From a virus: 64,000 nt of DNA. Under the pieces are notes generated by a model. The model ran no database searches, was not told the DNA's origin, and worked only from the letters and a program-made list of their open reading frames with translations. Positions 1-8,256 of the stretch are shown here, in pieces (position 1 is the first letter of the stretch; every line of letters starts with the position of its first letter). The DNA is taken from the IMG/VR virus record IMGVR_UViG_3300035523_000117, positions 1 to 64,000 of that record; one strand, 5' to 3'. The position numbers and the translations under genes are program-made.

Positions 1-29
1 GTGATGTCCTTCTTGGTAGTCTTCCCCAT
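1..29 (-). CDS. Start of a leftward gene, cut by the window edge
   Basis: A minus-strand ATG at 29 is preceded by GGAGGA about 8 bases upstream, a strong ribosome binding site. The visible peptide is MGKTTKKDIT, after which the gene leaves the window. The Lys/Thr-rich start resembles the starts of the DUF2924-type proteins further on, but ten residues are too few to assign a family. It is divergent from the sigma factor at 173. Confidence 0.5.
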
Positions 30-172
30 GGCGCGTTCCTCCGGGTGGCCGCCTTCCAAGCGGCCGGTTGTTGCCCACCGGAAGAATGCGCCATTTCACT
101 TTTCCCCACGACTCGGGACACCACCGCCTACTTCATCGTGATCGTGAATCGCGCTGGATACGGGGGTCTGAG

Positions 173-790
173 TTGACGGCGAGCGATGGCGATCTTCTGC
201 GGCGGTTGAAGCAGGGCGACGACAGCGCGCGTCGCGAACTGTGGGACCGGCACTACGAGGCTGTGTACAGGCACGCGCTGTACAAGGGGGCGCGGGGGAA
301 TAGCTCCGCCGATGCTGCCGACATCGCGCAAAACGTCTTTGTTCGCGCCTACAAGAGCGTCGAAGGCTTTGACGGTCGGTGCTCACTCAAGACCTGGCTC
401 CTCAAGCTCTGCCAAAACGCCGCCATCGACTACTACCGCGCGGCTCACCACAGTGCGGAGGAGGTCGACCATGATGCTGCGGTAGCCGCATCCGAAGCAG
501 GTGGGGCGTACAGCGTATCGACCTCCGAGCCCGCCGAACCGCTCCGCCATTGCCTCCAAATGGAGGAGCGTGACCAGTGCCGGCGGTGGCTCGCCGAAGT
601 GAGCGAGGAGCAACAGGACGTGGTCACTCACCGGCTCATCGACGGGCTGAGCACCGCAGAAACGGCCGCGCTGCTCGGAAAAAGCGAAGGCGCCGTAAAG
701 ATGGCGCTTCTTCGTGGCCTACAGAACCTAGCGAAGAAGGCGGAAAGCTGGACCCGAAAGAAGAAGGAGGCGGCGATCAATGACCGATAA
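173..790 (+). CDS. ECF-type RNA polymerase sigma factor
   Basis: The protein is a cytoplasmic sigma-70 family member that would direct RNA polymerase to a dedicated promoter set. A region 2 helix block (from LWDRHYEAVYRHAL through VFVRAYKSVEGF to LKTWLLKLCQNAAIDYYR) lies in the first half. A region 4 helix-turn-helix (DGLSTAETAALLGKSEGAVK) lies near the C-terminus. There is no region 1 or 3, as is normal for ECF factors. The frame is open from an ATG at 68, but the TTG at 173 gives a more typical start (MTASDGDLLRRLKQG, 205 residues). The last 11 bases overlap the next gene, so the two are probably co-translated; such a neighbour is often the sigma partner. Confidence 0.85.
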   Translation: MTASDGDLLRRLKQGDDSARRELWDRHYEAVYRHALYKGARGNSSADAADIAQNVFVRAYKSVEGFDGRCSLKTWLLKLCQNAAIDYYRAAHHSAEEVDHDAAVAASEAGGAYSVSTSEPAEPLRHCLQMEERDQCRRWLAEVSEEQQDVVTHRLIDGLSTAETAALLGKSEGAVKMALLRGLQNLAKKAESWTRKKKEAAINDR

Positions 791-1574
791 TAGCCACCTC
801 ACTGAGGAACGCCTGGCTAGTGCCGTCTCCGCATTTGTCGACTTGCTTAGCGCAGGGACAGCCCCTGACGTCGAGCAGTATCTCGAACAGTATTCTGACT
901 TGGCGGAGGTGCTTCGCCCTCTCCTGAAGACCGCGGTTCAATTCGCAGGCGCTGCGGCGGAGTGTCGGCCAATCGGAAACGATGAGGCTTCCTACGACGC
1001 AGTGCAGAAGAAGGTTGCTGCGGCGGCTGAGCGACGAGCCCTTCGAGCCGCGATGGAGGCAGGGACCGCAAAGGTGCCAGTCACCCAGCGCTCGGACGTC
1101 CTCCTGCTGCTTCTGCGTGCCGTTGGCGATGTGTTCGGCAGGACCAGGCTCGTCAAGCTCCTTTTCCTCACTGGCAAAGAGACCAACGCTACACGAGTGG
1201 TCCCCGATTTCTTCAGACACTTTGCCTATAACTACGGCCCCTTCGACGATGAGATCTTTCGAGATGTTGAAGCGCTCGCGCAGCATGGACTGGTTGACGC
1301 ACGCGCGCCGCTAGATTTAATTCCAGGTAAGCGCCACGTCGACGCGGTGTACCGACTGACCCCGAAAGGCAAGAAGTATGCGGAGGCTCTCGCCCGAGCA
1401 GAGGCATCGGCACCGGGTCTTGTGGGCGAACTAAAGGTGCTTGCGCTGAAATACGGAAGGCTGTCGCTCGATGACTTGGTTCGCCACGTATACGAAACCT
1501 ACCCGGAATACACGACCGAGTCCCTCATTCGCGACGAAGTCCTTGGCAAGGGCCATCCCCCCAAGAAGAAGTAG
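780..1574 (+). CDS. Sigma-partner-like N-terminus fused to a Panacea/SocA-like domain
   Basis: Residues about 15-50 contain FVDLLSAGTAPDVEQYLEQY followed by LAEVLRPLL. This resembles the short leader found in some bacterial Ser/Thr kinases and proteins encoded beside ECF sigma factors. From about residue 100 the protein changes to a segment with RTRLVKLLFLTGKE, FAYNYGPFDDEIFRDVEAL and a winged-helix-like tail, which resembles the YwgA/Panacea (DUF4065, SocA) antitoxin domain. In toxin-antitoxin loci Panacea domains neutralise a neighbouring toxin. Here the protein overlaps the sigma factor and sits 10 bases before the TGT-like gene, so it could link the two. The two-domain reading is by eye and has no database support here. 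Confidence 0.6.
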   Translation: MTDNSHLTEERLASAVSAFVDLLSAGTAPDVEQYLEQYSDLAEVLRPLLKTAVQFAGAAAECRPIGNDEASYDAVQKKVAAAAERRALRAAMEAGTAKVPVTQRSDVLLLLLRAVGDVFGRTRLVKLLFLTGKETNATRVVPDFFRHFAYNYGPFDDEIFRDVEALAQHGLVDARAPLDLIPGKRHVDAVYRLTPKGKKYAEALARAEASAPGLVGELKVLALKYGRLSLDDLVRHVYETYPEYTTESLIRDEVLGKGHPPKKK

Positions 1575-1584
1575 GAGGCAAGAA

Positions 1585-2835
1585 ATGGATGGCCAACTGA
1601 CCCCGACCAAGGGCCACAGCCCTGTAATGCTCCTGCGCCCGCGAGGACAGGACGCGCAAGTGCTAATGCATGGAAGCGGCCTCTTTCAGGGGTACCACGT
1701 CCGGGTGCAACTGCCAGGCACGATCACATCCGTAATCCGCGAGTCGAGGAAGCCTTGGCTCGTAGATCCCGAAACCTACGTTTTCGCTCAGGCGCATCGG
1801 CGTCTCCTCGATGTTCAGAAGGACCCTCCTGTGGTCCGGAAGTCCATTGCGGAACTCGTGCTCGCCTACGGGGCACCGTTTTCGGACGCAGCAGGGCGCC
1901 GCAGTCTGACGCCGTCGGATTTCAGTAGTGAGGTGGTGGCGCGCAGGGCAGTTTCTCAAGTGCTCGAATACCAGCGGGCCAAGTTTCGAGGCCAACTCGG
2001 GTTGTTTCCCGAGCCGTACTACGACAAATACTCGATCTGGGACGAGGACGACGCCCAGGATGCTGCTCGCCCTCCCCAGCGAGTGCTCGTGCCACCGTAC
2101 TTCTTCGTTAAGAGTTTGGACGATCCATGGCTTGCAGTGAATGTGGCACTACTTCGCCACGCCATCGACCTGCGCAAGAAGGGCGAGCTTATCTACCCGA
2201 TTCTGCTATTTCGCTCTCAGCTTCTCAGCGTCCCAGGAGTGGTAGCAGGAATCGTTCGTCGCTATCAGGCGGAGAAGGCCGACGGCTACCTCCTGTGGCC
2301 TGACAATTTCAAGGAGGAGCTCCAGACGCCAGAGAGTTTGAAGGGCCTTTCGCGCTTGGTTCAGGACTTGTCGGACTCGGGACAAAGAGTGACGAAGCTC
2401 TACGGGGGCTTCTTCACTGCGCTACTCGGGCGAAATGGCCTGCGTGGGTTTTCGTGCGGATTGGGGTACGGGGCGTCCAAGAGTGCCTTCGCCTACGGAG
2501 GTGGGCCGCCTGTTCCGCGCTACTACATTCCCCGGCTACACCGAGCGTTCGAATTTGAGCAAGCGCGTGGTCTGCTGCAGGCGAATAGCGCCCTTTTCTG
2601 TGGGTGCAATATCTGCAAAGACGTATTCGGGAGGAATCTCAAGCACTTCGACCAGATGCTACAGCGCGGCCGGAGCGAGTATCACTTCCTCACGACTCGT
2701 GACGCCGAATTGCGCCAGATATCCGAAGCTAGTGCGAAGGATATCGCTACGGAACTTCGGGCTTCCCACGCCGCCTTCCCGGGAAGTGCCGCTGGTGGGG
2801 AGTACCTTGAATCTTGGGCGGGACTCCTCAGTTGA
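1585..2835 (+). CDS. Unknown protein with a TGT-type zinc signature (CxCxxC...H)
   Basis: The 416-residue protein starts at ATG 1585, preceded by GTAGGAGG. The frame is open further upstream, but only inside the preceding gene. Near the C-terminus CGCNIC (residues 339-344) is followed 23 residues later by a His in SEYHFL. This arrangement is that of the structural zinc site in tRNA-guanine transglycosylases. The body alternates strands and helices (LVPPYFFVKSLDDPWLAVN, ELIYPILLFRSQLL) in a way that could be a TIM barrel. It may be a distant TGT/DpdA-like enzyme acting on tRNA or DNA, but I do not recognise the TGT catalytic motifs. It is the third gene of the sigma/Panacea-like operon, the position a toxin or effector would take. 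Confidence 0.45.
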   Translation: MDGQLTPTKGHSPVMLLRPRGQDAQVLMHGSGLFQGYHVRVQLPGTITSVIRESRKPWLVDPETYVFAQAHRRLLDVQKDPPVVRKSIAELVLAYGAPFSDAAGRRSLTPSDFSSEVVARRAVSQVLEYQRAKFRGQLGLFPEPYYDKYSIWDEDDAQDAARPPQRVLVPPYFFVKSLDDPWLAVNVALLRHAIDLRKKGELIYPILLFRSQLLSVPGVVAGIVRRYQAEKADGYLLWPDNFKEELQTPESLKGLSRLVQDLSDSGQRVTKLYGGFFTALLGRNGLRGFSCGLGYGASKSAFAYGGGPPVPRYYIPRLHRAFEFEQARGLLQANSALFCGCNICKDVFGRNLKHFDQMLQRGRSEYHFLTTRDAELRQISEASAKDIATELRASHAAFPGSAAGGEYLESWAGLLS

Positions 2836-2837
2836 GT

Positions 2838-2942
2838 GTGAGCGCGACTACGTTGCTTTCGACCGTGGACATCCTCCGCAGGGACGAAGTGCAAGCGCTT
2901 CTCAGGGACGGGCGGTTCGCTACCTCGCAGCCTTGCGGGTAG
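2838..2942 (+). pseudogene. Short remnant frame after the TGT-like gene
   Basis: A GTG frame of 34 codons starts 2 bases after the upstream stop. It encodes a helix-like segment (LLSTVDILRRDEVQALLRDG) and then ends. It looks like the first part of a once longer translationally coupled gene. No RBS distinguishes it, and it could be chance. Confidence 0.25.
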
Positions 2943-3044
2943 CGCGGATGCAAGTATCGCCCAAGCACAGAGCCAGGTTCAGAGGGATTATCGGTGGTGC
3001 TGGAGCAGCCGAGGGGTCCCGGCAACAATGACGCGCGATACAAG

Positions 3045-3764
3045 CTACGTGCATCCGCCAGATCTGCTGCAGAATGGGAGCGGCAACTGGTGAGGCGTCG
3101 CTCCCCAACTGAAAGAAGAAGCTGGATCGTACGCGGCCACGCCAGGCTCACGCTTGAGATATGTATTGATGAGGGCTTTCAACGGAATGTCTGGAACAAG
3201 TTTATGCCTGGAGCACAAAGCCGCGGACTTGCGCGCGATTCTTTCTGCATTTACGATCGGACCGTCGCGAATCAACCGCAGTTCCCCGGAAGCAATCGTA
3301 TCAAAAAAACCCCGATCGTAGACCGCTGACTTTGACGTTACCACAAGCGAATCAATAGAGATTGCTGCGGCCGAGGCCACTCCACGAAATGCATTCGAGT
3401 CGCTAACTAGGCCAGTCGCGATGCCGTATGTCTGGCGAAGTGGCCAAACGTCAACTTTGAGGTTCGCAAGAGCAAGTCTGTAGCCGCCAAGACTCGTGCG
3501 CCCAATAGAGACCCCATCAGAAGCTGCGTCTGCTAGATGCTTGATGATCGCCTCCAGTGCCTGGGGCGACGTATTTACGACAATGTCTATGTCTCGAGGT
3601 TGCGTGCCCGGGGACAATATCCAGGTTCGTGGGGCTCCGCCGACAACCGCCCAGACAGCTTGGTTCTCCATTTTCAAGATAAGGTAGGAGAAGTAGTCGT
3701 TGGCTCGACGCAGCACGTCGAGTTCCGTAGCAACAATATCGGCGACTGTTTGACGCGTCGTCAC
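3045..3764 (-). CDS. Nucleotidyltransferase-fold protein
   Basis: Residues 38-62 contain WAVVGGAPR followed by PRDIDIVV. This is the GG-x(n)-DxD signature of the polymerase-beta nucleotidyltransferase fold (CCA-adding/poly(A) polymerase heads and MNT/AbiEii-type enzymes), with Asp58 and Asp60 as metal ligands. A later conserved-looking segment (LALANLKVDVWPL) would supply the third acidic residue. At 239 residues it lacks the long helical tail of CCA enzymes. Its start overlaps the stop of the dNTPase gene by 4 bases, so the two are translationally coupled. The nucleotide and acceptor it uses cannot be read from the sequence. Confidence 0.6.
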   Translation of the reverse strand: MTTRQTVADIVATELDVLRRANDYFSYLILKMENQAVWAVVGGAPRTWILSPGTQPRDIDIVVNTSPQALEAIIKHLADAASDGVSIGRTSLGGYRLALANLKVDVWPLRQTYGIATGLVSDSNAFRGVASAAAISIDSLVVTSKSAVYDRGFFDTIASGELRLIRDGPIVNAERIARKSAALCSRHKLVPDIPLKALINTYLKREPGVAAYDPASSFSWGATPHQLPLPFCSRSGGCT

Positions 3765-5107
3765 AGCGACATTCCAGATAGCTGTTGGTAAAGGGTGATG
3801 GCGAATCGATCGGTCATGCCAGCAACATAGTCAACGACCCGTTGAATCTTGACATACTCATCATCAAGTCGAGGCTCGCCTTCAAAGACGTACGCTTGCT
3901 CGACGGGACCGCCAAGCTTTTCGAAGTCGGGATCGTTGCCGACCGCCTTGTAGAAGATGTCGAGCAGTCCGCGCAAAGCCTCTTTTCCGCCTGCTTCTAC
4001 CCGAACGATCGATTGGTCGCCAAAAATGTTGGCGTATTCTATCTTGCGCAGCGCCTCGTAGAGCGAACCAAAGTCGGATGCAGGCAGCAGTTCGCCGGTA
4101 AACTTGCCGGCTTCGATATCGTCTATGCGCTTGACGAAGGCTTCCTGGGCCGAGGCGGAGAATGCAGCAGTGGCGACCGTTCGGAAGTGTTGGAACGCGA
4201 GTTGCTGAGCGTTCTTCTTGGCTCCTGGTGTTAGCGAGGCTCCGAAGCGTTTCGTGATTTCTCCATACCGCGCGTCGAGTTCGTTTAGAAGCTTCTCGGC
4301 CCTGAAGTCGACCTTGGCAGCCGTAACGAGACAATCGCGAACGATGTCGTAGCTGATCAGTCCAAGCTTGATCCCGTCCTCTAGATCTACCAGGCGATTG
4401 ACTATATCGTCCGCTGCTTCCATGACGAAGGAAAGGGGGTGTCTTCGGCCGAGTGGGAGGTCTACTCGTTGCCAGAGAGTCTCGAATAGCTTCTTCTCGC
4501 TCTCAAAGTATCCATACTTGCCACGCTTCTTGATCAGTGTGCGTTTGGTCGTGGATGCGTCTTCTAGCGTGGCGGCGCCGGTTGGGTACTTGACGATGCT
4601 CGCAAGCGTAGCGGCAGTAAGATTGAGGCCGTGTGATTGCCCGTAGTGACTGAGCCGAGCTGCAATACGGAAGCCGTGCGCATTGCCGTCAAACGCGCAG
4701 TAGTCGTGGAATTTGGGAGCCCTTGTGTCAGCCCAGGCACGAATAGCGATCTCGCCCTCGTGACCAAAAGGCGGATTGCCAATGTCGTGGAGAAGGCAGG
4801 CTGTCGCCACGGTCTTCCCGATCTGGTCAGGCGGCACGCCGCTGATGCGATTGCTGAGCTTGACTGCGATGACTCGACCCATGCGCTCACCGACTGTTGC
4901 GACTTCGAGCGAGTGAGTGAGCCGCCGCCGCACAAAATCACTGGCTGCGAGAGGACTGACTTGGGTCTTGTCCTGAAGGCGCCTGAACGCGGACGAGAAA
5001 ACGACCCGGTAATAGTCGGAATGGAACGCGTTCGCCTCATCACCTTGGGAGGGGGGCGACGACGGCCGGAAGCGCTCTGCGGAAAGTAGCTTGGACCAGT
5101 TCACCAT
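3761..5107 (-). CDS. dgt: HD-domain dGTPase-like dNTP triphosphohydrolase
   Basis: The enzyme hydrolyses deoxynucleoside triphosphates to deoxynucleosides and triphosphate. It shows the dGTPase pattern in order: FRRLQDKTQV, a first His in RRLTHSLEV (residue 65), the HD pair in LLHDIGNPPFGHEGE (107-108) and the late Asp in EAADDI (about 233). Its 448 residues are the usual length. The ATG at 5107 has AAGGAG 7 bases upstream. Family members can restrict phages by draining dNTPs, and the coupled nucleotidyltransferase gene may belong to the same function. The third-position GC is lower than in the phage genes to the right, consistent with chromosomal origin. Confidence 0.85.
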   Translation of the reverse strand: MVNWSKLLSAERFRPSSPPSQGDEANAFHSDYYRVVFSSAFRRLQDKTQVSPLAASDFVRRRLTHSLEVATVGERMGRVIAVKLSNRISGVPPDQIGKTVATACLLHDIGNPPFGHEGEIAIRAWADTRAPKFHDYCAFDGNAHGFRIAARLSHYGQSHGLNLTAATLASIVKYPTGAATLEDASTTKRTLIKKRGKYGYFESEKKLFETLWQRVDLPLGRRHPLSFVMEAADDIVNRLVDLEDGIKLGLISYDIVRDCLVTAAKVDFRAEKLLNELDARYGEITKRFGASLTPGAKKNAQQLAFQHFRTVATAAFSASAQEAFVKRIDDIEAGKFTGELLPASDFGSLYEALRKIEYANIFGDQSIVRVEAGGKEALRGLLDIFYKAVGNDPDFEKLGGPVEQAYVFEGEPRLDDEYVKIQRVVDYVAGMTDRFAITLYQQLSGMSL

Positions 5108-5322
5108 GGGCTCCTTGCAAGGCTTCCGCGCACCGCGATCCCTTGGCCCATCTTCTTCTGAGCCCTAGGTAACGCTGACCGGGCTCGATTGCGGGCGACA
5201 GGCTGGAGGGTCATGGCGTGAAGCTCAGATTTCGGCACACGATAGCAGATGGGGCCGACGTTCGTCTTCCGCTTGTCGCGAGGCACCCGCGAGGGATGGC
5301 GCGGTGAAAACCCAGTGTAACT
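5108..5322. other. Intergenic stretch holding the left boundary of the phage element
   Basis: No convincing gene is seen; a 61-codon minus-strand frame at 5101-5286 has no RBS. The dNTPase promoter and the left attachment site of the element should lie here or in the last codons of the HTH gene. The less GC-rich stretch at 5305-5335 is the likeliest place. I could not define the attachment core. Confidence 0.3.
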
Positions 5323-5772
5323 CTAATGGGTTAGGCCTCGCGCGACCTCGCTGCGCTGCGGGCCGTCAACTGCCCAGGCTGCCCGCTGGAGTTGCCAGGA
5401 GGCTGCGTGACCTACTGCACGGAGGAATCGCTCGCCGCAGGGCTCCACGCCGTCCACCGATCGGAGCTCTAGTACGGCGGCCTGGATGTCCGGCGCCAAC
5501 AAGGTGAGGTCGAGAAGATGAGTGATCTTCGCCCGCGTGAGCCCGAGCCGCCGTGCCACCTCGGCGCGGTCGCGCGCCACGCCCCGCTGGATGGCCTCCT
5601 CGACCTTGTGGGCAAGCGCCAGCGCGATCGCCACGCGGGCCGGCCTGCGCACGGGCTCGTGCGTCTCGGGCGGCTGCTCCGTGAACTTCTTCTCGTGGCT
5701 GCGGCGCACCCGGTGGAGCGTGCCGGAGATGACGCGCTCCGCGGCTGGCTTGGTGGTCGGTCGGTCGCTCAC
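5323..5772 (-). CDS. Small HTH protein coupled to the serine recombinase
   Basis: A 149-residue basic protein with a helix-turn-helix in the middle (AEVARRLGLTRAKITHLLDL), followed by TLLAPDIQAAVLEL. A homologous gene sits in the same place after the second recombinase at 62,168, with the matching motif DLARRYGLTRARVTQIMGL and TLLAPDIQEAIL. The start overlaps the recombinase stop by 4 bases. The KorB/ParB-type HTH and fixed position suggest a recombination accessory or directionality factor, but this is inference. The C-terminal 30 residues differ between copies, and the stop lies close to the presumed element edge. Confidence 0.7.
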   Translation of the reverse strand: MSDRPTTKPAAERVISGTLHRVRRSHEKKFTEQPPETHEPVRRPARVAIALALAHKVEEAIQRGVARDRAEVARRLGLTRAKITHLLDLTLLAPDIQAAVLELRSVDGVEPCGERFLRAVGHAASWQLQRAAWAVDGPQRSEVARGLTH

Positions 5773-7346
5773 GCCGCCTCCTCTGCCCCGCCGACGAGAT
5801 CGTCGAGGCTGGTGGCCAGGTCTGCCAGGTAGGTCTGGACGTCGTTCTTGGGCTCGTCCACCTCCACGCGCGAGATGACCGCGCGCACCAGCCGCCCCCG
5901 GTTCTCGGCGCTGAGCGTCTCCCAGACCTTGTCGAACTTCGTGAGGCAGGAGGTGACCCAGGAGGCCTCGAGCTCGATCTGGTCGAGCAACGCGAGCCTG
6001 CGCTGCACCTCGACGAGGCGCCGTTCGAGCCGGCCGAGCTGGTCACCCTTCTCCTGCAGCTTGGCGTCGAGCAGGCGGCGCCCCGTGCCGGTCACGCTGC
6101 TGGCCGTCTCCACGAGGCGCTTCCCCTCGGTGGAGAGCGCCGCGATGTCGGTCGGCAGCCGCTGGCGCTCTTTCTGGAGCGCGTCGCGCTGCTTCGCCAC
6201 GGCGGCTCGCGCGTTCTCGGTGACCTCCTTGGCGAGCTTCCCGTCCGCCAGCGCCTCGCGGACCCGCTCGACCACGAACTCCTCGATGGCCGCCGCCGGC
6301 AATGGCGACGACTCGCAGGCATCGATGCCCTGCTTGTCCCGCGTCGAGCACCGATAGTAACGATAGGTGCGGTTGGCCTTGCGCGTGGACGCGGGCGTGA
6401 AGGCGGCGTTGCACCGCGCGCAGCGCAGCAGCCCGGTGAGGATGTAGTCGGGGTTTCGGCCCCAGCGGTGCTGCGGCTTGGAGCCCTCCTTCAGCAGCGC
6501 CTGCACTCGCTCGTAGGCGCCCCGGTCGACGATGGCCTTGTGCTCGCCCGCGAAGACCTCTTTGCCGCAGGGCACCAGCCCCGCGGGGATCGGGCTTCGC
6601 AGCGCGTGCAGCACCGCGTTCTTGTCCCACGGGCGGGCTCCCCGGCTCTTCCCCTCCTTGGTGACCTGGTGCTTGGTGGTCCGGCTCTCGGCGTTGAGGG
6701 CGTGCGCGACGGCGACCGCGGAGCGCTTCGCGAGGTAGAGGTCGAAGATGCGGCGCACGAGGTCCGCCTCGGCGGCGTTGACCACCAGCTTGCGGTCCAC
6801 GACGTCGTACCCCAGGGGCGCAGGCCCGCCCGTCCACTTCCCCTTCCGCCGAGCGCCGGCGATCTTGTCGCGCGTCCGCTCGGCGATCATCTCGCGCTCA
6901 AATTCAGCAAAACTCATCAAAAGATTGAGAGTGAGCCGGCCCATCGCGTCGGCGGTCGAGAAGTTCTGGGTGACGCTGACGAACGCGGCGCCGCCGTTGC
7001 TGAAGCGCTCCATGACTTTCGCGAAATCGAGCAACGAGCGCGACAGGCGATCGACCTTGTAGACGACCACTACGTCGATCTTCCCGGCCTCGACATCCCG
7101 CATCAGCTGCTGGAACGCAGGTCGCTCGAGGTTGGCGCCGGTGAACCCGCCGTCGTCGTAGTGGTCGGGCAGCAGCTTCCAACCGAGGCAGGCCTGGTTG
7201 GCGATGTACCGCTCGCAGGACTCGCGCTGGGCGTCGAGGGAGTTGAAGTCCATCTCGAGCCCGACCGAGGTCGACTTGCGGGTGTAGATGGCGCAGCGCC
7301 TCACCGGGGTAGTCGCGGCGGGCGCCGCCTTCTGACGAGCGGTCAT
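5769..7346 (-). CDS. Large serine recombinase (phage integrase)
   Basis: This would catalyse integration and excision of the phage by serine-mediated exchange. The N-terminal resolvase domain carries the nucleophile in CAIYTRKST (Ser25) and the signatures VVYKVDRLSRSLLDFAKVME and FEREMIAERTRDKIAGARRKG. It is followed by a recombinase domain, a zinc ribbon (CARCNAAF ... YRCSTR ... CESSP, about residues 310-355), a coiled coil (about 375-470) and a C-terminal segment. The ATG at 7346 has GAGGAGG upstream and overlaps the DUF2924 stop by 4 bases. The frame extends 20 codons further upstream without an RBS. At 525 residues it has the usual length and appears intact. Confidence 0.93.
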   Translation of the reverse strand: MTARQKAAPAATTPVRRCAIYTRKSTSVGLEMDFNSLDAQRESCERYIANQACLGWKLLPDHYDDGGFTGANLERPAFQQLMRDVEAGKIDVVVVYKVDRLSRSLLDFAKVMERFSNGGAAFVSVTQNFSTADAMGRLTLNLLMSFAEFEREMIAERTRDKIAGARRKGKWTGGPAPLGYDVVDRKLVVNAAEADLVRRIFDLYLAKRSAVAVAHALNAESRTTKHQVTKEGKSRGARPWDKNAVLHALRSPIPAGLVPCGKEVFAGEHKAIVDRGAYERVQALLKEGSKPQHRWGRNPDYILTGLLRCARCNAAFTPASTRKANRTYRYYRCSTRDKQGIDACESSPLPAAAIEEFVVERVREALADGKLAKEVTENARAAVAKQRDALQKERQRLPTDIAALSTEGKRLVETASSVTGTGRRLLDAKLQEKGDQLGRLERRLVEVQRRLALLDQIELEASWVTSCLTKFDKVWETLSAENRGRLVRAVISRVEVDEPKNDVQTYLADLATSLDDLVGGAEEAA

Positions 7347-7879
7347 TGCGCTGCCTCCTCGACGCGGGTGCGGCGTTGGAGACCGAAGAAGAGGTACCCG
7401 TTCCACCTCGTCCCCGAGATCAGGCGGGCGATCGGCGAGAGGCTGTCGTAGCGCTGCCCCTGGTACTCGAAGCCGTCCTCGAGGACCGTGGCGCGGTGCT
7501 CGACGCCTTGGAAGCGCCGCACGACCACCGAGCCAACCGGCGGCAGGCGGGGGTCGCGCACCTTCGCCTGCGGGATGGCGAGGAGCGAGATGGCGTCCTT
7601 GGCCTCGCTCAGCGGCGTGCGCCAGCGCACCGGGGCCAGCGGTGCAAGCTCCTCGATCTTCGCGAGGGCCCGCGGCGAGAGCCCGCCCTCCGCCAGTTCC
7701 TGGATGCGCCAGCCGACCTTCTTGCGCAGGTAGGGCTTGTTCCGCGTGCGGGTCGGCACCCCGAACACCTCGCGGTACTTCTCGACCAGGTCCCCCATCG
7801 ACATCGAGTCCAGCGCCGCGAGCTGCTCGGCGATGCCCGCGGCCGTCGCCCGGTCGCGCTTCACGTTCACCTTGCCCAT
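7343..7879 (-). CDS. DUF2924-type protein, first gene of the recombinase operon
   Basis: The 178-residue protein starts at ATG 7879, preceded by CGGAGGTT. It has an N-terminal helical region (MGDLVEKYREVFGVPTRTRN, LRKKVGWRIQELAEGG) and a C-terminal part with DPRLPPVGSVVVRRFQG ... DGFEYQGQRYDSLSPIARL. This is the pattern of DUF2924 proteins, which are regularly encoded next to serine recombinases. The C-terminal pattern recurs in the protein at 44,250 at the other end of the element. Its role is unknown; DNA binding or recombination control is likely. Confidence 0.75.
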   Translation of the reverse strand: MGKVNVKRDRATAAGIAEQLAALDSMSMGDLVEKYREVFGVPTRTRNKPYLRKKVGWRIQELAEGGLSPRALAKIEELAPLAPVRWRTPLSEAKDAISLLAIPQAKVRDPRLPPVGSVVVRRFQGVEHRATVLEDGFEYQGQRYDSLSPIARLISGTRWNGYLFFGLQRRTRVEEAAQ

Positions 7880-7973
7880 CAGCGAACCTCCGTCAGTGCG
7901 GCGGTCCAATCCGCCGTCGCCGGGCATGACGGCGTGGGCTCTCCGTGAAGGCAAGGCGTTAACCGCAGCGAAT

Positions 7974-8159
7974 TCAACGACTTGAGAGCGCATGCGCACC
8001 TCGGCCGTCCTGTCCCGCCGCCTCGGCGAGGAGCAGGTCGAGCATGGCGGTGGCGAGGATCTCGATGACGACGTCGCGCCGGCTCTCCATGGTCGGCGGC
8101 GGCCTGGGCGGCGCGTGCGCGTCGGTGGTCCCGGCTGGTGCTGCAGGCAGATCGGGCAC
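7974..8159 (-). CDS. Small protein heading the recombinase operon
   Basis: A 61-codon gene begins at GTG 8159 with AAGGAGG at an ideal distance. It encodes a Pro-rich N-terminus and one amphipathic helix (ESRRDVVIEILATAMLDLLL). It lies 17 bases downstream of the phage regulatory element at 8176-8217, which argues that it is expressed. Its function is unknown. Confidence 0.55.
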   Translation of the reverse strand: MPDLPAAPAGTTDAHAPPRPPPTMESRRDVVIEILATAMLDLLLAEAAGQDGRGAHALSSR

Positions 8160-8175
8160 GGCGTCCTCCTTGGTG

Positions 8176-8217
8176 ACCCAATAGAAGAACGCGGTGTTTT
8201 TTCGCGAAACCGGACAA
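8176..8217 (-). promoter_or_regulatory. Phage regulatory element, copy A
   Basis: Reading on the minus strand, TTGTCCGGTTT, a short variable spacer, then AAACACCGCGTTCTTCTAT and GGG. The same two blocks occur at 11,487 and 19,558 at the same spacing. Each copy stands a short distance before a phage gene start. It may be a promoter for a phage sigma-like protein or an operator. Confidence 0.7.
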
Positions 8218-8256
8218 CGGTCCCCGTTCGCCTGTGCGATTTCCGCGGGCGGGACG

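Noticed and set aside
1-5107. A complete Dpd-type 7-deazaguanine DNA modification cluster
   Set aside because: Only a TGT-like zinc motif and a dNTPase are present. No DpdB-K or preQ0 synthesis genes are visible.
5101-5286. A 61-codon minus-strand frame before the dNTPase gene
   Set aside because: It starts at a GTG without an RBS, has no family features and overlaps the dNTPase start.
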